DNA from: Paraglaciecola marina
GTDB taxonomy: Bacteria; Pseudomonadota; Gammaproteobacteria; Enterobacterales; Alteromonadaceae
Length of the DNA: 42,881 nucleotides
Assembly (NCBI RefSeq): GCF_004360155.1
Contig: NZ_SAIS01000034.1
Location: 1 to 42,881 of the forward strand
Direction of reading: 5' to 3'
In this document: piece by piece, positions 8,152 through 16,943 of the stretch
How the letters are laid out: each line of letters opens with the position of its first letter
Numbering within the stretch: the stretch's first letter is position 1
The notes under the pieces: generated by a model
Databases searched by the model: none
Told to the model about the DNA's origin: nothing
Seen by the model: only the letters and a program-made list of their open reading frames with translations
Position numbers and translations under genes: made by a program

Positions 8152-9984
8152 TTAGGTTTCATTATTTTTACAGGTTCCTAATTTTTTTTGTGCCTCTTTA
8201 TCTTTGCTCAATACCTGCTTTAAATCCTCAGTGCGTTGCTTGATTGCCACGCCGTAACTATGATCGTCCCCCCACAATTCAGCTAACGTCGTTAAGGATT
8301 CGATATCGTGTTCTGCAAATAGTTTACCCGCTCTTTGTGACTCAGTTTCGTTATTTCCTAACAGTGTTAAGGCTTGTACTCCTAAGTTGAGCGCTGAGTC
8401 GAAGGTTTCACGTTTAAATGTTGTAATGCCTAGATTCATTAATTGATATGCGTGGCGACGGTCAATAGCTCGTGCAGCAATTTTTAAACTTGGATAATAC
8501 TTTTGGGCAATTTTTACTATCTCTAGTATTTTGTCAGCATCGTCAATTGCAATTACCAATAATTGTGCATCGCTTGCCCCCGAAGCTTCTAGCAAGTCTC
8601 CCCGAGCTGCATCTCCGTAGTAAACTTTACTACCAAAACGTCTTAATAGATCTATTTGGTTGGGGCTATGGTCCAAAATAGACAAGTGATAACCCTGTGC
8701 TGTTAGTAAACGGCCAATTACTTGACCAAAACGCCCATAGCCAGCAATGATTACATTTTTAGTCGCTTCAATTTTCTCTGGGGAGTCGAATTTCGGTTGC
8801 TTACTATTTCCATTATTGATGATTTTCTCGCAGAGCATCATTAACATTGGGGCCATTAGCATGGAAATAGCTACGACAAGAGTCGTCAGTTTAGTTTGTT
8901 CTGTAGTTAAAATTTCTAAGGAGCTGGTAAGTGAAAGTAGTACAAAAGCAAATTCTCCACCTTGCGCTAAGGCAACCGTAAATAGTAATTGCTGCTTACT
9001 TTTAATTTTAAACAACCATGCCAGAGCCCATAAAACTAGTGCTTTAATTGTAATAAGTGCGATCACAAACAAGCTTACATTGTAAAACTCAGAGACAAAC
9101 AATGGGAAGTCTATTGATGCACCAACTGTGATAAAAAACAATCCTAAAAGCAAGCCTTTGAATGGTTCAATGTCTACTTCTAACTCACGTCTAAATTCAC
9201 TCTCTGCCAAGACCACTCCAGCCAAAAATGTTCCTAGAGCAGGTGATAAGCCAATTTTTTGCATCAAAACAGCAATAGCAATAACTAAAAATAATGCAAA
9301 CATTGTAAACACTTCACGTATCCGTGTTTCTGCAATATAACGGAATACGGGAGCTGCAATGTATTTTCCAGCAAATACAATTGCCGCGATGATTGCCAAA
9401 GAAACAATCACCTGTATGGAAGCTGAATAATGTTCAATTAGATTAGTATGGTTAGGTGTAGCGTTGGTCAAGTCCGAAAAGGCAACTAAGGGCAACAAAG
9501 CTAAAATCGGAATGACGGCAATATCTTGGAATAAAAGTACAGAAAAGGCGTTTTGCCCAGCTTCTTGCTTAATCCAACCTTTTTCTGTCAAGGTTTGCAC
9601 TGCAATAGCTGTAGACGATAGAGATAACATTAGCCCTATTGCTAGCGCAGTCTCCCACCTTAGCTTTAAAACTAAGTGAACAGCTATAAAAAACAAAGCA
9701 CTGGTTAGTAAAACTTGTAAACCTCCTAACCCCACAATTGAGTGACGTAACTTCCATAATCGGGCTGGCTGTAACTCTAAACCGACTAAAAACAGCATCA
9801 TGACTACCCCAAACTCCGCAAAATGCATTGCATCAGTCTGGTCACCAACTAGCCCTAAAACAAAAGGACCTATGAGTATTCCTGCAATTAAATAACCAAG
9901 TACAGAGCCCAACCCTAAACGTTTGGCGATTGGCACAGCTACAATAGCTGCTACTAAGTAAATAAGTGCCATTTCTAACATCAT
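8152..9984 (-). CDS. CPA2 family monovalent cation:proton antiporter (KefB/KefC-like)
   Basis: This 610-residue inner-membrane protein has about twelve transmembrane helices in residues 1-380. They form a Na+/H+ exchanger-type domain with the GLGSVLGYLIAGILIGP opening and the FLVGLEL motif. A cytosolic TrkA-N (RCK) domain follows from about residue 405 with the nucleotide-binding loop GYGRFGQVIG, then a charged tail. Kef systems export K+ in exchange for H+ under glutathione-adduct control; whether this protein is a true Kef or another CPA2 exchanger cannot be told. No KefF/KefG ancillary gene is adjacent. The ATG is preceded by AAGGG. Confidence 0.9.
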   Translation of the reverse strand: MMLEMALIYLVAAIVAVPIAKRLGLGSVLGYLIAGILIGPFVLGLVGDQTDAMHFAEFGVVMMLFLVGLELQPARLWKLRHSIVGLGGLQVLLTSALFFIAVHLVLKLRWETALAIGLMLSLSSTAIAVQTLTEKGWIKQEAGQNAFSVLLFQDIAVIPILALLPLVAFSDLTNATPNHTNLIEHYSASIQVIVSLAIIAAIVFAGKYIAAPVFRYIAETRIREVFTMFALFLVIAIAVLMQKIGLSPALGTFLAGVVLAESEFRRELEVDIEPFKGLLLGLFFITVGASIDFPLFVSEFYNVSLFVIALITIKALVLWALAWLFKIKSKQQLLFTVALAQGGEFAFVLLSLTSSLEILTTEQTKLTTLVVAISMLMAPMLMMLCEKIINNGNSKQPKFDSPEKIEATKNVIIAGYGRFGQVIGRLLTAQGYHLSILDHSPNQIDLLRRFGSKVYYGDAARGDLLEASGASDAQLLVIAIDDADKILEIVKIAQKYYPSLKIAARAIDRRHAYQLMNLGITTFKRETFDSALNLGVQALTLLGNNETESQRAGKLFAEHDIESLTTLAELWGDDHSYGVAIKQRTEDLKQVLSKDKEAQKKLGTCKNNET

Positions 9985-10146
9985 TTTCCCTTGTCATTAG
10001 TGTTGTGGTATTGAGTGTATTACAAGCTGTGCTACGTTATTTATAACATGGTTAGTTGAATTGAGCTTCTCCTCTTGGGAGAGTGAGAATAGGAGTGTTG
10101 CCAATTTTAATCGGGTTGTAGAATATCAGTATTTCTATTTGTAGGG

Positions 10147-11013
10147 TTATTTCCCGTGAAGTTTTTGAGCACTAATTGTTTCATATATGGCAGCTGATAT
10201 AACTAATACACCCCCTAAAAATGTTTGCCAATTGGGCTGCTCATTCAAAATGACTATGGCCATGATCGTCCCCCAAAATGGCTGCATGCAGGCTACTAGA
10301 GAAAAGGTTTTTGCGCGTAAATGCCGTAAACTGGCTGCTATAAGGGCATGGGGTAACGCAGTTAAAAAAGTACCTAAAACTAAAAGCCAAATATAAGTAT
10401 GCTTATCAGCTGTGAACAATTGCTCTGAAGAAAAAAAGCTCAGGCATACAAATATAACAAGTGTTTGGTAAGCCATTGCGTGAGCACCAGAATAATGGGA
10501 AAAATGTTTCCTATGGATTAGATTTCTAAGTGCGTATAACAGAGCTGAAACCACCCCGATTAAAATGCCTAAGGTGACGTCATTATCTAAAGAAATCTCT
10601 GGAACAATTAGACAAATTCCAAACAATACAATCAAAGCACTAAATAGGTCTTGCCAAACTAAGCGTATTTTTTCAAAAAAAGGTTCAAGCAATACGGTAA
10701 TGACGGGGAAAGTAAACAAGGCTATCATTCCTACAGATACAGAAGAGTATTGCATCGCTGCGAAATAAGTAACCCAATGAGCAGCCATTAGAAGGCCAAG
10801 AATTAGAGCTACTCCATAATCTTTCTTACTATGTAGCCTTATTTTATGTTTCGTGAGTTTTAGAATAACCACTAACATCAGGCACGCAACAATTGAACGT
10901 CCAAAGGTAATATCAATGGCCGATAACGGTATTATTTTCGAGAAAAGCGCTGTGGCCCCTAATAAAACTACAGTGAAGTGCAGAGAAATTAAGCTTTTTT
11001 TAACGGGATCCAC
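10147..11013 (-). CDS. EamA/DMT family transporter
   Basis: The 288-residue polytopic protein has ten predicted helices in two homologous EamA halves (about 8-140 and 150-282), as in drug/metabolite transporters. A typical signature is the end of the first half (LFSALIVLFGICLIV) mirrored by TFLGGVLVISAAIY at the C terminus. The substrate is unknown; relatives export amino acids, nucleosides or other small metabolites. The start is a GTG four bases after the psd stop, so the two genes are probably co-transcribed. The pairing gives no clear functional hint. Confidence 0.87.
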   Translation of the reverse strand: MDPVKKSLISLHFTVVLLGATALFSKIIPLSAIDITFGRSIVACLMLVVILKLTKHKIRLHSKKDYGVALILGLLMAAHWVTYFAAMQYSSVSVGMIALFTFPVITVLLEPFFEKIRLVWQDLFSALIVLFGICLIVPEISLDNDVTLGILIGVVSALLYALRNLIHRKHFSHYSGAHAMAYQTLVIFVCLSFFSSEQLFTADKHTYIWLLVLGTFLTALPHALIAASLRHLRAKTFSLVACMQPFWGTIMAIVILNEQPNWQTFLGGVLVISAAIYETISAQKLHGK

Positions 11014-11017
11014 TTAG

Positions 11018-11878
11018 TTATTTCTTAATTGTTGCAAAAACGTCGCCGAGGCGCGTAACGTCTCCCGCTACTAATTCTGCGAAATCTATCGTGTTAGCTT
11101 CAAAGCAAGCAACAATAGTTGAGCCCAACTTAAAGAGGCCCATTTCTTCACCTTTTTTGATGGTTACAGCGTTTTCACCTTGGTCGGGATATTTCCAATG
11201 CTGTACGGTTTTCCCTGTTGGTGGTGAGATTGTACCGGCCCATTTAGTTTCTATGCTAGCAACAATCGTTGCCCCTACTAAAACCATGGCCACTTTTCCA
11301 ATTTCGGTATCAAAAATAGCGACTACACGTTCGTTTCTAGCGAACAAGCCTGGTACTCGTTCTGCAGTTAGCGGGCTAACTGAAAATAACTCACCAGGAA
11401 CATATATCATATCGGTTAGTTGGCCATCAATAGGCATGTGAATGCGGTGATAGTCTTTTGGTGATAGGTATATCGTGGCAAATTTCCCCCCTAAGAAAGG
11501 TTGGGCTATTTCAGGCTTGCCTCCTAGTAAAGTGGTTAAACTATAATCGTGGCCTTTTGCTTGAAAAATAGAGTCAAAGTTTATATCGCCTAATTGGCTC
11601 ACTGCTCCATCTACCGGAAGGGCCAATTGATTTTCATCGGCACAAATAGTTCTAGCATCGGCTTTTAATAATCGTGTAAAAAAAGCATTAAAAGATGGAT
11701 AAGACCCTGGATCTGATTCTAACGCCTCAGCCATATCAACTTTGTATTGCTTGATAAAAAGCTTAATGATAGCCGTAGTAAGAGCTCCGGCCTCAGCAGC
11801 TGCGAGTTTCCCAATCAATCTAGATAGTAGGTGCTTAGGGGTAATGTACTGCAGTGCAATTTTTAATGAATCCAACAA
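11018..11878 (-). CDS. psd: Phosphatidylserine decarboxylase proenzyme
   Basis: This inner-membrane enzyme makes phosphatidylethanolamine from phosphatidylserine. The 286-residue proenzyme carries the self-cleavage motif LGST at 251-254; cleavage before S253 creates the pyruvoyl cofactor. Other family blocks are the FNAFFTR segment, the [11 protein letters not shown] segment and the [12 protein letters not shown] catalytic region. It follows rsgA after about 120 bases, the common gammaproteobacterial order orn // rsgA-psd. Confidence 0.97.
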   Translation of the reverse strand: MLDSLKIALQYITPKHLLSRLIGKLAAAEAGALTTAIIKLFIKQYKVDMAEALESDPGSYPSFNAFFTRLLKADARTICADENQLALPVDGAVSQLGDINFDSIFQAKGHDYSLTTLLGGKPEIAQPFLGGKFATIYLSPKDYHRIHMPIDGQLTDMIYVPGELFSVSPLTAERVPGLFARNERVVAIFDTEIGKVAMVLVGATIVASIETKWAGTISPPTGKTVQHWKYPDQGENAVTIKKGEEMGLFKLGSTIVACFEANTIDFAELVAGDVTRLGDVFATIKK

Positions 11879-11996
11879 AATTAAAATCCTAGCTTATAAT
11901 CCATCTAAAATTGTACCTGAATATTTTAGTAGGTGTATTTTTCACTAAGTTCAATAGGCTATATGCTAGTAGAATTTAAAGTTCTAATGCTCTGGG

Positions 11997-13028
11997 TTAT
12001 TTGGCGTGAGATGGGCGAAGTTCGTCCATATTTGCCAGTATTTTATGATAACTGAGATATCGCTGTTGACTTATATTGCCATCATTTACTGCTTTTTTTA
12101 TTAGGCAGCCTGGGTCGTCACCATGTTTACAGTCTCTGAATTTACAGCCTCCTAAATAGTCTCTAAATTCTTTAAAACCATAGGTCAAACGCTCAGATGG
12201 CAGATGCCAAAGTGCGAACTCTCGAACACCAGGAGAATCTATTAAGTCACCACCCGCTGGGAAGTGCAGAAGCTTTGCCGTGGTGGTTGTGTGTTGGCCT
12301 AAACCTGAGTTGTCCGAAATGTCACCAATTACTTCGTCGGCATCGGGTAATAGGGCATTAATCAAACTAGACTTCCCAACACCTGATTGACCCACAAAAA
12401 CACTCACTTTATCTTTTAAACAAGCTGCTAATTGCTCAATTCCTGCTTGTGTTTTACAGCTGGTATAGACAATTTGATAACCTATATCTCGATAGGTGTT
12501 GAGTTGCTCTTCGACTTCACTTTTTTGCTGTTCGTTAAGTAATTCAACTTTATTCAGCAAGATAACAGGGGTAATTTCAACATCCTCAGAAGCCACCAAG
12601 TACCTATCGATTATATTCAAAGACAAGGTTGGCAGTACCGAGCTGACAATAATAATTTGATCGATATTTGCAGCAATAGGTTTAACACCGTCGTAAAAGT
12701 CTGGTCGTGTAAGTACCGATTTTCTATCCAGAACCGCTTCAATAATACCGCTAATGGTGAGTGTCTGATCTTTTCCTGGACGAAATAACACTTCATCTCC
12801 GCAGACTACACTACCTATGGTCCGTCTCATATGGCATCTATGAGTTATGCCAGCAGTATCTTCAACATCAGCGTGTTTTCCAAACCGACCAATAACACGT
12901 CCAGTTTGTTGTTCACCTAACTGGCTATCTTCAAGTTCTGACTTTTTGGAGGGCTCAGATAGACGTTTAGAACGGTTTACTGAAACTTGACGTTTTTGAC
13001 GATGAGTAAGTTTTGGTTTTTTTGCCAC
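11997..13028 (-). CDS. rsgA: Small ribosomal subunit biogenesis GTPase RsgA
   Basis: This circularly permuted GTPase helps late maturation of the 30S subunit. An N-terminal OB-fold follows a basic leader ([11 protein letters not shown]). The permuted G motifs are LLNKVELL (G4), then [12 protein letters not shown] (G1) and DSPGVREF (G3). The C-terminal zinc knuckle is [15 protein letters not shown] place the start at the GTG giving MAKKPKLTH, 343 residues, because family members begin there; an in-frame ATG at 13067 would add 13 residues unlike the family. Neither start has a strong ribosome binding site. It diverges from orn, as in E. coli. Confidence 0.94.
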   Translation of the reverse strand: MAKKPKLTHRQKRQVSVNRSKRLSEPSKKSELEDSQLGEQQTGRVIGRFGKHADVEDTAGITHRCHMRRTIGSVVCGDEVLFRPGKDQTLTISGIIEAVLDRKSVLTRPDFYDGVKPIAANIDQIIIVSSVLPTLSLNIIDRYLVASEDVEITPVILLNKVELLNEQQKSEVEEQLNTYRDIGYQIVYTSCKTQAGIEQLAACLKDKVSVFVGQSGVGKSSLINALLPDADEVIGDISDNSGLGQHTTTTAKLLHFPAGGDLIDSPGVREFALWHLPSERLTYGFKEFRDYLGGCKFRDCKHGDDPGCLIKKAVNDGNISQQRYLSYHKILANMDELRPSHAK

Positions 13029-13131
13029 GTTAATCTTTGCTGTATTTAATACTATTTCTAGTATCATGTTACCGTTTGGTTGGCTTTAAACCAAACACTA
13101 TCAAGCATTCTTCTTAAACTCAGGAGCGACA

Positions 13132-13677
13132 ATGTCAGTAAATAATGAAAATTTGGTTTGGATTGATATGGAAATGACCGGACTTGAGCCTGAAACTGAT
13201 GTTGTACTAGAAATAGCTACAATAGTGACAGACAAAAATCTAAACATCCTAGCAGAAGGTCCAGTGTTGGCGATCCATCAGCCAGACAGCATATTAAATG
13301 GTATGGATGAGTGGTGTACCAATACCCATGGAAAGTCTGGATTAACAACTAGGTGTCAGCAGAGCACTATTACTGTAGAACAGGCTGTTGCACAAACGAT
13401 TCAATTTTTAGAGCTTTACGTTCCTAAAGGTGTATCCCCTTTGTGTGGAAATACTATTGGGCAAGACCGCCGTTTTTTAGTCAAGTACATGGCAGAGTTG
13501 GAAGCATACTTTCATTACAGAAGTGTAGATGTGAGCACAATTAAAGAATTGGTTCGCCGTTGGAAACCCGAGTTGTTAGATGGTTTTCACAAAAAAGGAG
13601 TGCATTTAGCACTAGACGATATTCGTGAGTCTATCGCCGAAATGGCTTATTACCGCCAACATGTTTTTAATATTTAA
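13132..13677 (+). CDS. orn: Oligoribonuclease
   Basis: This cytosolic 3'-to-5' exoribonuclease of the DEDDh family degrades RNA fragments of two to five nucleotides, including pGpG left from cyclic di-GMP. The 181 residues begin with ExoI motif [20 protein letters not shown] is ExoII. The C-terminal [18 protein letters not shown] carries the histidine and last aspartate. The ATG has a strong CAGGAG site six bases upstream. It diverges from rsgA, and a tRNA-Gly gene follows. A GGDEF-EAL protein at 27534-29492 would produce its pGpG substrate precursor. Confidence 0.97.
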   Translation: MSVNNENLVWIDMEMTGLEPETDVVLEIATIVTDKNLNILAEGPVLAIHQPDSILNGMDEWCTNTHGKSGLTTRCQQSTITVEQAVAQTIQFLELYVPKGVSPLCGNTIGQDRRFLVKYMAELEAYFHYRSVDVSTIKELVRRWKPELLDGFHKKGVHLALDDIRESIAEMAYYRQHVFNI

Positions 13678-13768
13678 GTCTTACTTTGCTGTAGTTGTAT
13701 AATTCTTGAATCATTTGCTGAGTATTTATGCAAATGATAAGAAAAATGAAAAAAACTCCTTTTTAGAC

Positions 13769-13796
13769 TTGCATCAGAATTTAATTTTTGTAAAAT
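13769..13796 (+). promoter_or_regulatory. Promoter of the tRNA-Gly gene
   Basis: A -35 box TTGCAT (13769-13774), a 16-base spacer and a -10 box TAAAAT (13791-13796) are followed by a GC-rich discriminator (GCGCCTCCG). Such discriminators are typical of stringently controlled stable-RNA promoters. The tRNA begins about 40 bases after the predicted start point. Confidence 0.75.
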
Positions 13797-13846
13797 GCGC
13801 CTCCGTTTTGGGTAACCACAATCTGGAACGGGCGCAAGAAAATTAA

Positions 13847-13921
13847 GCGGGAATAGCTCAGTGGTAGAGCACAACCTTGCCAAGGTTGGGGTCGCGAGTT
13901 CGAATCTCGTTTCCCGCTCCA
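13847..13921 (+). tRNA. tRNA-Gly (anticodon GCC)
   Basis: The acceptor arms are GCGGGAA (13847-13853) and TTCCCGC (13911-13917), followed by discriminator T and an encoded CCA. The anticodon stem CAACC/GGTTG encloses TTGCCAA, with anticodon GCC at 13879-13881. The T arm carries GTTCGAATC. The D arm (GCTCAGTGGTAGAGC) is complete. One copy is present, with its own promoter, downstream of orn. It is followed by a T-rich stretch with no clear hairpin. Confidence 0.98.
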
Positions 13922-14251
13922 ATTTTTGTAAAGCTACTTTTGATTTTTTATCTCTTCTCTATTTTTTACAGACTATGTAAACCACTATAGTTCCAAGCTA
14001 TTTTACTTCAGTTAAATATATTTACCTTGCTTCAATTAAGTGAAATTAAACACCCGTTAATTTTCAAAAAATGCATAAATATTAAATCTACATTGCACTT
14101 TTATGGTGTTTTGGTGTTTTTTGTTGGTGCGAAAGGGGAATTTATTGAATATTTTGCACTGTATTTGTGAGATTATTCGTTTCGCTAATATTTGTTTTTA
14201 AAAAACCTAAAGAAGAAGTGAATAAGTATTCAGCAACTAGCATTAAAAAAG
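13922..14251. other. AT-rich intergenic region, no gene seen
   Basis: This is the first part of the 460-base gap between the tRNA and the TonB-dependent receptor. It is strongly AT-rich with short T runs. I find no open frame with a ribosome binding site and no second tRNA. The distal part of the gap holds the structured element described separately. Confidence 0.5.
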
Positions 14252-14303
14252 CCCCTTTAACTCTTCAGGTTAAGTAATGTCGGCACAGTATGTGCTGAAG
14301 GGG
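14252..14303 (+). promoter_or_regulatory. Structured upstream element with sigma54-like match before the receptor gene
   Basis: CCCCTT (14252-14257) pairs with AAGGGG (14298-14303). Inside lie a small AAC/GTT stem and a GCACA-GTA-TGTGC hairpin. Alternatively CTTCAG (14263-14268) pairs with CTGAAG (14295-14300), which excludes the outer stem. The same stretch contains CGGCACA-N4-GTGCT (14281-14296), with the sigma54 core GG-N10-GC (14282-14283 and 14294-14295). A sigma54 start would lie near 14307, about 75 bases before the receptor ATG. The two readings are alternatives. On the minus strand the outer stem is followed by six T. Confidence 0.4.
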
Positions 14304-14381
14304 AATTGAACCGCATCGGATCGCGCAACATAACTACAAAGATTAACCCAACTTCTTATTTTTACAAAAAACGAGACTTAA

Positions 14382-16862
14382 ATGACCAACAAATCACACA
14401 GAAAAGCATTTAGCTATTCAGCTATTGCGTTAGCAGTATCTGTTAACTTTTTACCAAATGTCGCTATTGCCCAAGACCAAGAAGCTCAAATCGAAACCAT
14501 TCAAATTACAGCCACCAGAAGAACAGGGACTGTTCAGGATGCCCCTTTAAATATCACAGCTTTAACTTCTGATACCTTAGCAGAACAGAATATTTCTGAT
14601 TTGGATGATGTTGCTCGCTGGGTACCAGGTTTGACAGTAACTGACCAGGGTGGTCGTAGTGATTCTCCTATTATTGTTCGTGGATTGAATACCAATTCAT
14701 CTGGTCCATCATCAGATGGTGGAACTGTGGCAACTTATGTGGGTGAAATCCCTCTATTCATTAATTTACGCCTAAATGATATTGAGAGAGTAGAAGTGTT
14801 AATTGGTCCACAAGGGACATTGTATGGTGCCGGAACATTAGGTGGGGCTATTCGTTACATCCCAAAACAAGTGGAGCTGGACGTAACTGAAGGGCAAGTA
14901 TATGGAGATTTATTCTCACAATCAGAAAGCGCCAGTTTAGGTGGTGAAGCTGGTTTTATTTTTAATACGCCCTTAATTGAAGATGAGCTAGGTGTCAGAG
15001 TTTCTGTTAATAGATACCATAATCCAGGCTTTATTGATTATAACTATGTTGTAAAAGACGGTGGTGTATCCCTGCCTGATCCAGATTGGACTGATCAATC
15101 GTCGATTGATGAAAACCTTAAGCAGGTTGAAGACGCAAACGGCGAAGATACTTTGTCGGCTAAGGTTGCATTACGTTGGCAGCCAAATGAAAAATTTGAT
15201 GCTACTTTATCTTATTTTTATCAAAACCAAGAAGTAGAAGGGCGCTCGATTACCCATTACAATGCCTTGTCAGATGATAATCCTCTTGCTGATCTAGTTG
15301 GAAAATATGAGTCAGCGTACCGCTATGTAGAGCCAAGAGAAAAAGAAGATTCTCTATTAAGTTTAGAAATGAAAGTCGATTTAGGCTTCGCTGAGCTCGT
15401 TTCTGCAACGGGTAAGTCTGAATACAATGCTGTGGGCCAGCGAGATCAAACTGACTTACTTATCCGCTTAGATTATAGCTATGAAGAGTTTCCTGCGTTT
15501 TCTGCTTATACTCGCGAAGTTGATGAAGTCGAAATCTTAACTCAAGAACTTCGATTGGTTTCAACTAATGATTCTGCACTCTCTTGGATTGTTGGTGGGT
15601 TCTATAATAACATTGAAAGTTTTGGTGAAAGCAGTGAGTTTACTCCTGGCTTTGACGAATACGCCATTAATGTATGGGGAGTTGACGGTAATTTAAGACC
15701 AGACTCGTTAGAGTATTACTCAGTTGGTTATACTGAAGTGACAGAAAAAGCGTTATTTGGTGAGTTAAGTTATCAGATAAACGATAAGTGGGACGTAACC
15801 GTTGGACTTAGAAAGTACGAATACGACGTGACGTCATCATCAGCTGTTGACTTACCTTTATTCTACACAGTGTTTGATGGCCGAGATTCTGACTCTTTAG
15901 AGATCGACTTATCTACTGAAAATGCCAGTGACTCTGGTAATTTATTTAAATTCAATACCAGTTATCAATTTACTGATGACTTAATGGGCTACTTTACTGT
16001 TAGTGAAGGGTTCAGAATTGGTGGTTCAAATGGTGTGGCTGCATGCCCTGATAATATAGACGAAATAGCAACACAAATAGTCTGCGCCTTACCAAACGAA
16101 GTATTGTACACACCAGACACTACCACTAACTATGAGTTAGGTTTCAAGAGTACTTGGTTGAAAAATAAGTTTCACTTTAACGGAGCTCTATTCAACGTAG
16201 ACTGGGATAACGCTCAAGTATCTGGTGCTACGGTAAATGGTCAACAAACCATTACGTCTAATGCTGCAACTGCAAATTCTAAAGGTGTTGAAATTTCTAC
16301 TAGGGCAATTTTAAGCGATAGTTTGTCAGCCTATGCCACATACTCTTATACCCAAGCGGAGCTAACAGACGACGCGCTATTCTTGTTTGATATTTTTGTG
16401 GATGATGAAGGTGAAGCCATTTTACCTATTCAAGATTATTACGACGGTAAAGATGGTGATCGTCTACCAGGCTCTCCAAAACAACAATTTTCATTTGGTC
16501 TAAAATACACCCAAGATATTTTCAATGATAAATTGTTAGATGTTACCTATGGTTTAACCGCTCAAAGTAACGTGTTAACTAAAGTGGGGTCACGGGCTGA
16601 TGGTGAAGCATTACCAGGTTACGCATTGAGTAACTTGAGCGCTTCTATCTCAGATGATGATTGGGCCGTTACTCTATATATTGACAACATGTTCAATAAA
16701 TATGCGTATTCGTCTACTCGGAGTAATGTTTCTAGTATTGGCTTAGGGGCTTATCAAGAGGAAAACTATGTAAATGGAACTGACCTTTTGCGTAGTTATG
16801 GCCATTATGTGATAAATCCACGTAAAGTTGGTATCAAGTTTACCTATAACTTCGACATGTAA
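14382..16862 (+). CDS. TonB-dependent outer-membrane receptor
   Basis: This 826-residue outer-membrane protein imports a ligand using TonB/ExbBD energy. A signal peptide ends near AIAQ (about residue 30). A TonB-box-like stretch (IETIQITATRR) follows. The plug domain (about 50-165) includes PIIVRGLN and the IERVEVLIGPQGTLYGAGTLGGAIRYI signature. The rest is a 22-strand barrel ending GIKFTYNFDM rather than in phenylalanine. The plug style is of the Fe-siderophore/vitamin/carbohydrate general class; the ligand is unknown. A terminator and a TPR-sulfotransferase follow. No Fur-type box was seen upstream. Confidence 0.93.
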   Translation: MTNKSHRKAFSYSAIALAVSVNFLPNVAIAQDQEAQIETIQITATRRTGTVQDAPLNITALTSDTLAEQNISDLDDVARWVPGLTVTDQGGRSDSPIIVRGLNTNSSGPSSDGGTVATYVGEIPLFINLRLNDIERVEVLIGPQGTLYGAGTLGGAIRYIPKQVELDVTEGQVYGDLFSQSESASLGGEAGFIFNTPLIEDELGVRVSVNRYHNPGFIDYNYVVKDGGVSLPDPDWTDQSSIDENLKQVEDANGEDTLSAKVALRWQPNEKFDATLSYFYQNQEVEGRSITHYNALSDDNPLADLVGKYESAYRYVEPREKEDSLLSLEMKVDLGFAELVSATGKSEYNAVGQRDQTDLLIRLDYSYEEFPAFSAYTREVDEVEILTQELRLVSTNDSALSWIVGGFYNNIESFGESSEFTPGFDEYAINVWGVDGNLRPDSLEYYSVGYTEVTEKALFGELSYQINDKWDVTVGLRKYEYDVTSSSAVDLPLFYTVFDGRDSDSLEIDLSTENASDSGNLFKFNTSYQFTDDLMGYFTVSEGFRIGGSNGVAACPDNIDEIATQIVCALPNEVLYTPDTTTNYELGFKSTWLKNKFHFNGALFNVDWDNAQVSGATVNGQQTITSNAATANSKGVEISTRAILSDSLSAYATYSYTQAELTDDALFLFDIFVDDEGEAILPIQDYYDGKDGDRLPGSPKQQFSFGLKYTQDIFNDKLLDVTYGLTAQSNVLTKVGSRADGEALPGYALSNLSASISDDDWAVTLYIDNMFNKYAYSSTRSNVSSIGLGAYQEENYVNGTDLLRSYGHYVINPRKVGIKFTYNFDM

Positions 16863-16889
16863 GAAGTTATCTTACTTCAATACTAAATA

Positions 16890-16920
16890 GGGTACTTTGT
16901 GTACCCTTTTTTATTTTTTA
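16890..16920 (+). terminator. Intrinsic terminator after the TonB-dependent receptor
   Basis: A 7-bp stem AGGGTAC/GTACCCT (16890-16896/16902-16908) with loop TTTGT is followed by a long T-rich run to 16920. It separates the receptor from the sulfotransferase gene, which starts only 24 bases after the T run. The second gene would thus depend on read-through or on a promoter within or after this element. Confidence 0.85.
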
Positions 16921-16943
16921 GTTAACCATCGAAGCTTTTGCTC

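Noticed and set aside
13674-13922. An open frame of 82 codons on the minus strand downstream of orn
   Set aside because: It reads through the tRNA-Gly gene in reverse (the TRFELATPTLARL pattern is a known tRNA shadow) and has no support of its own.
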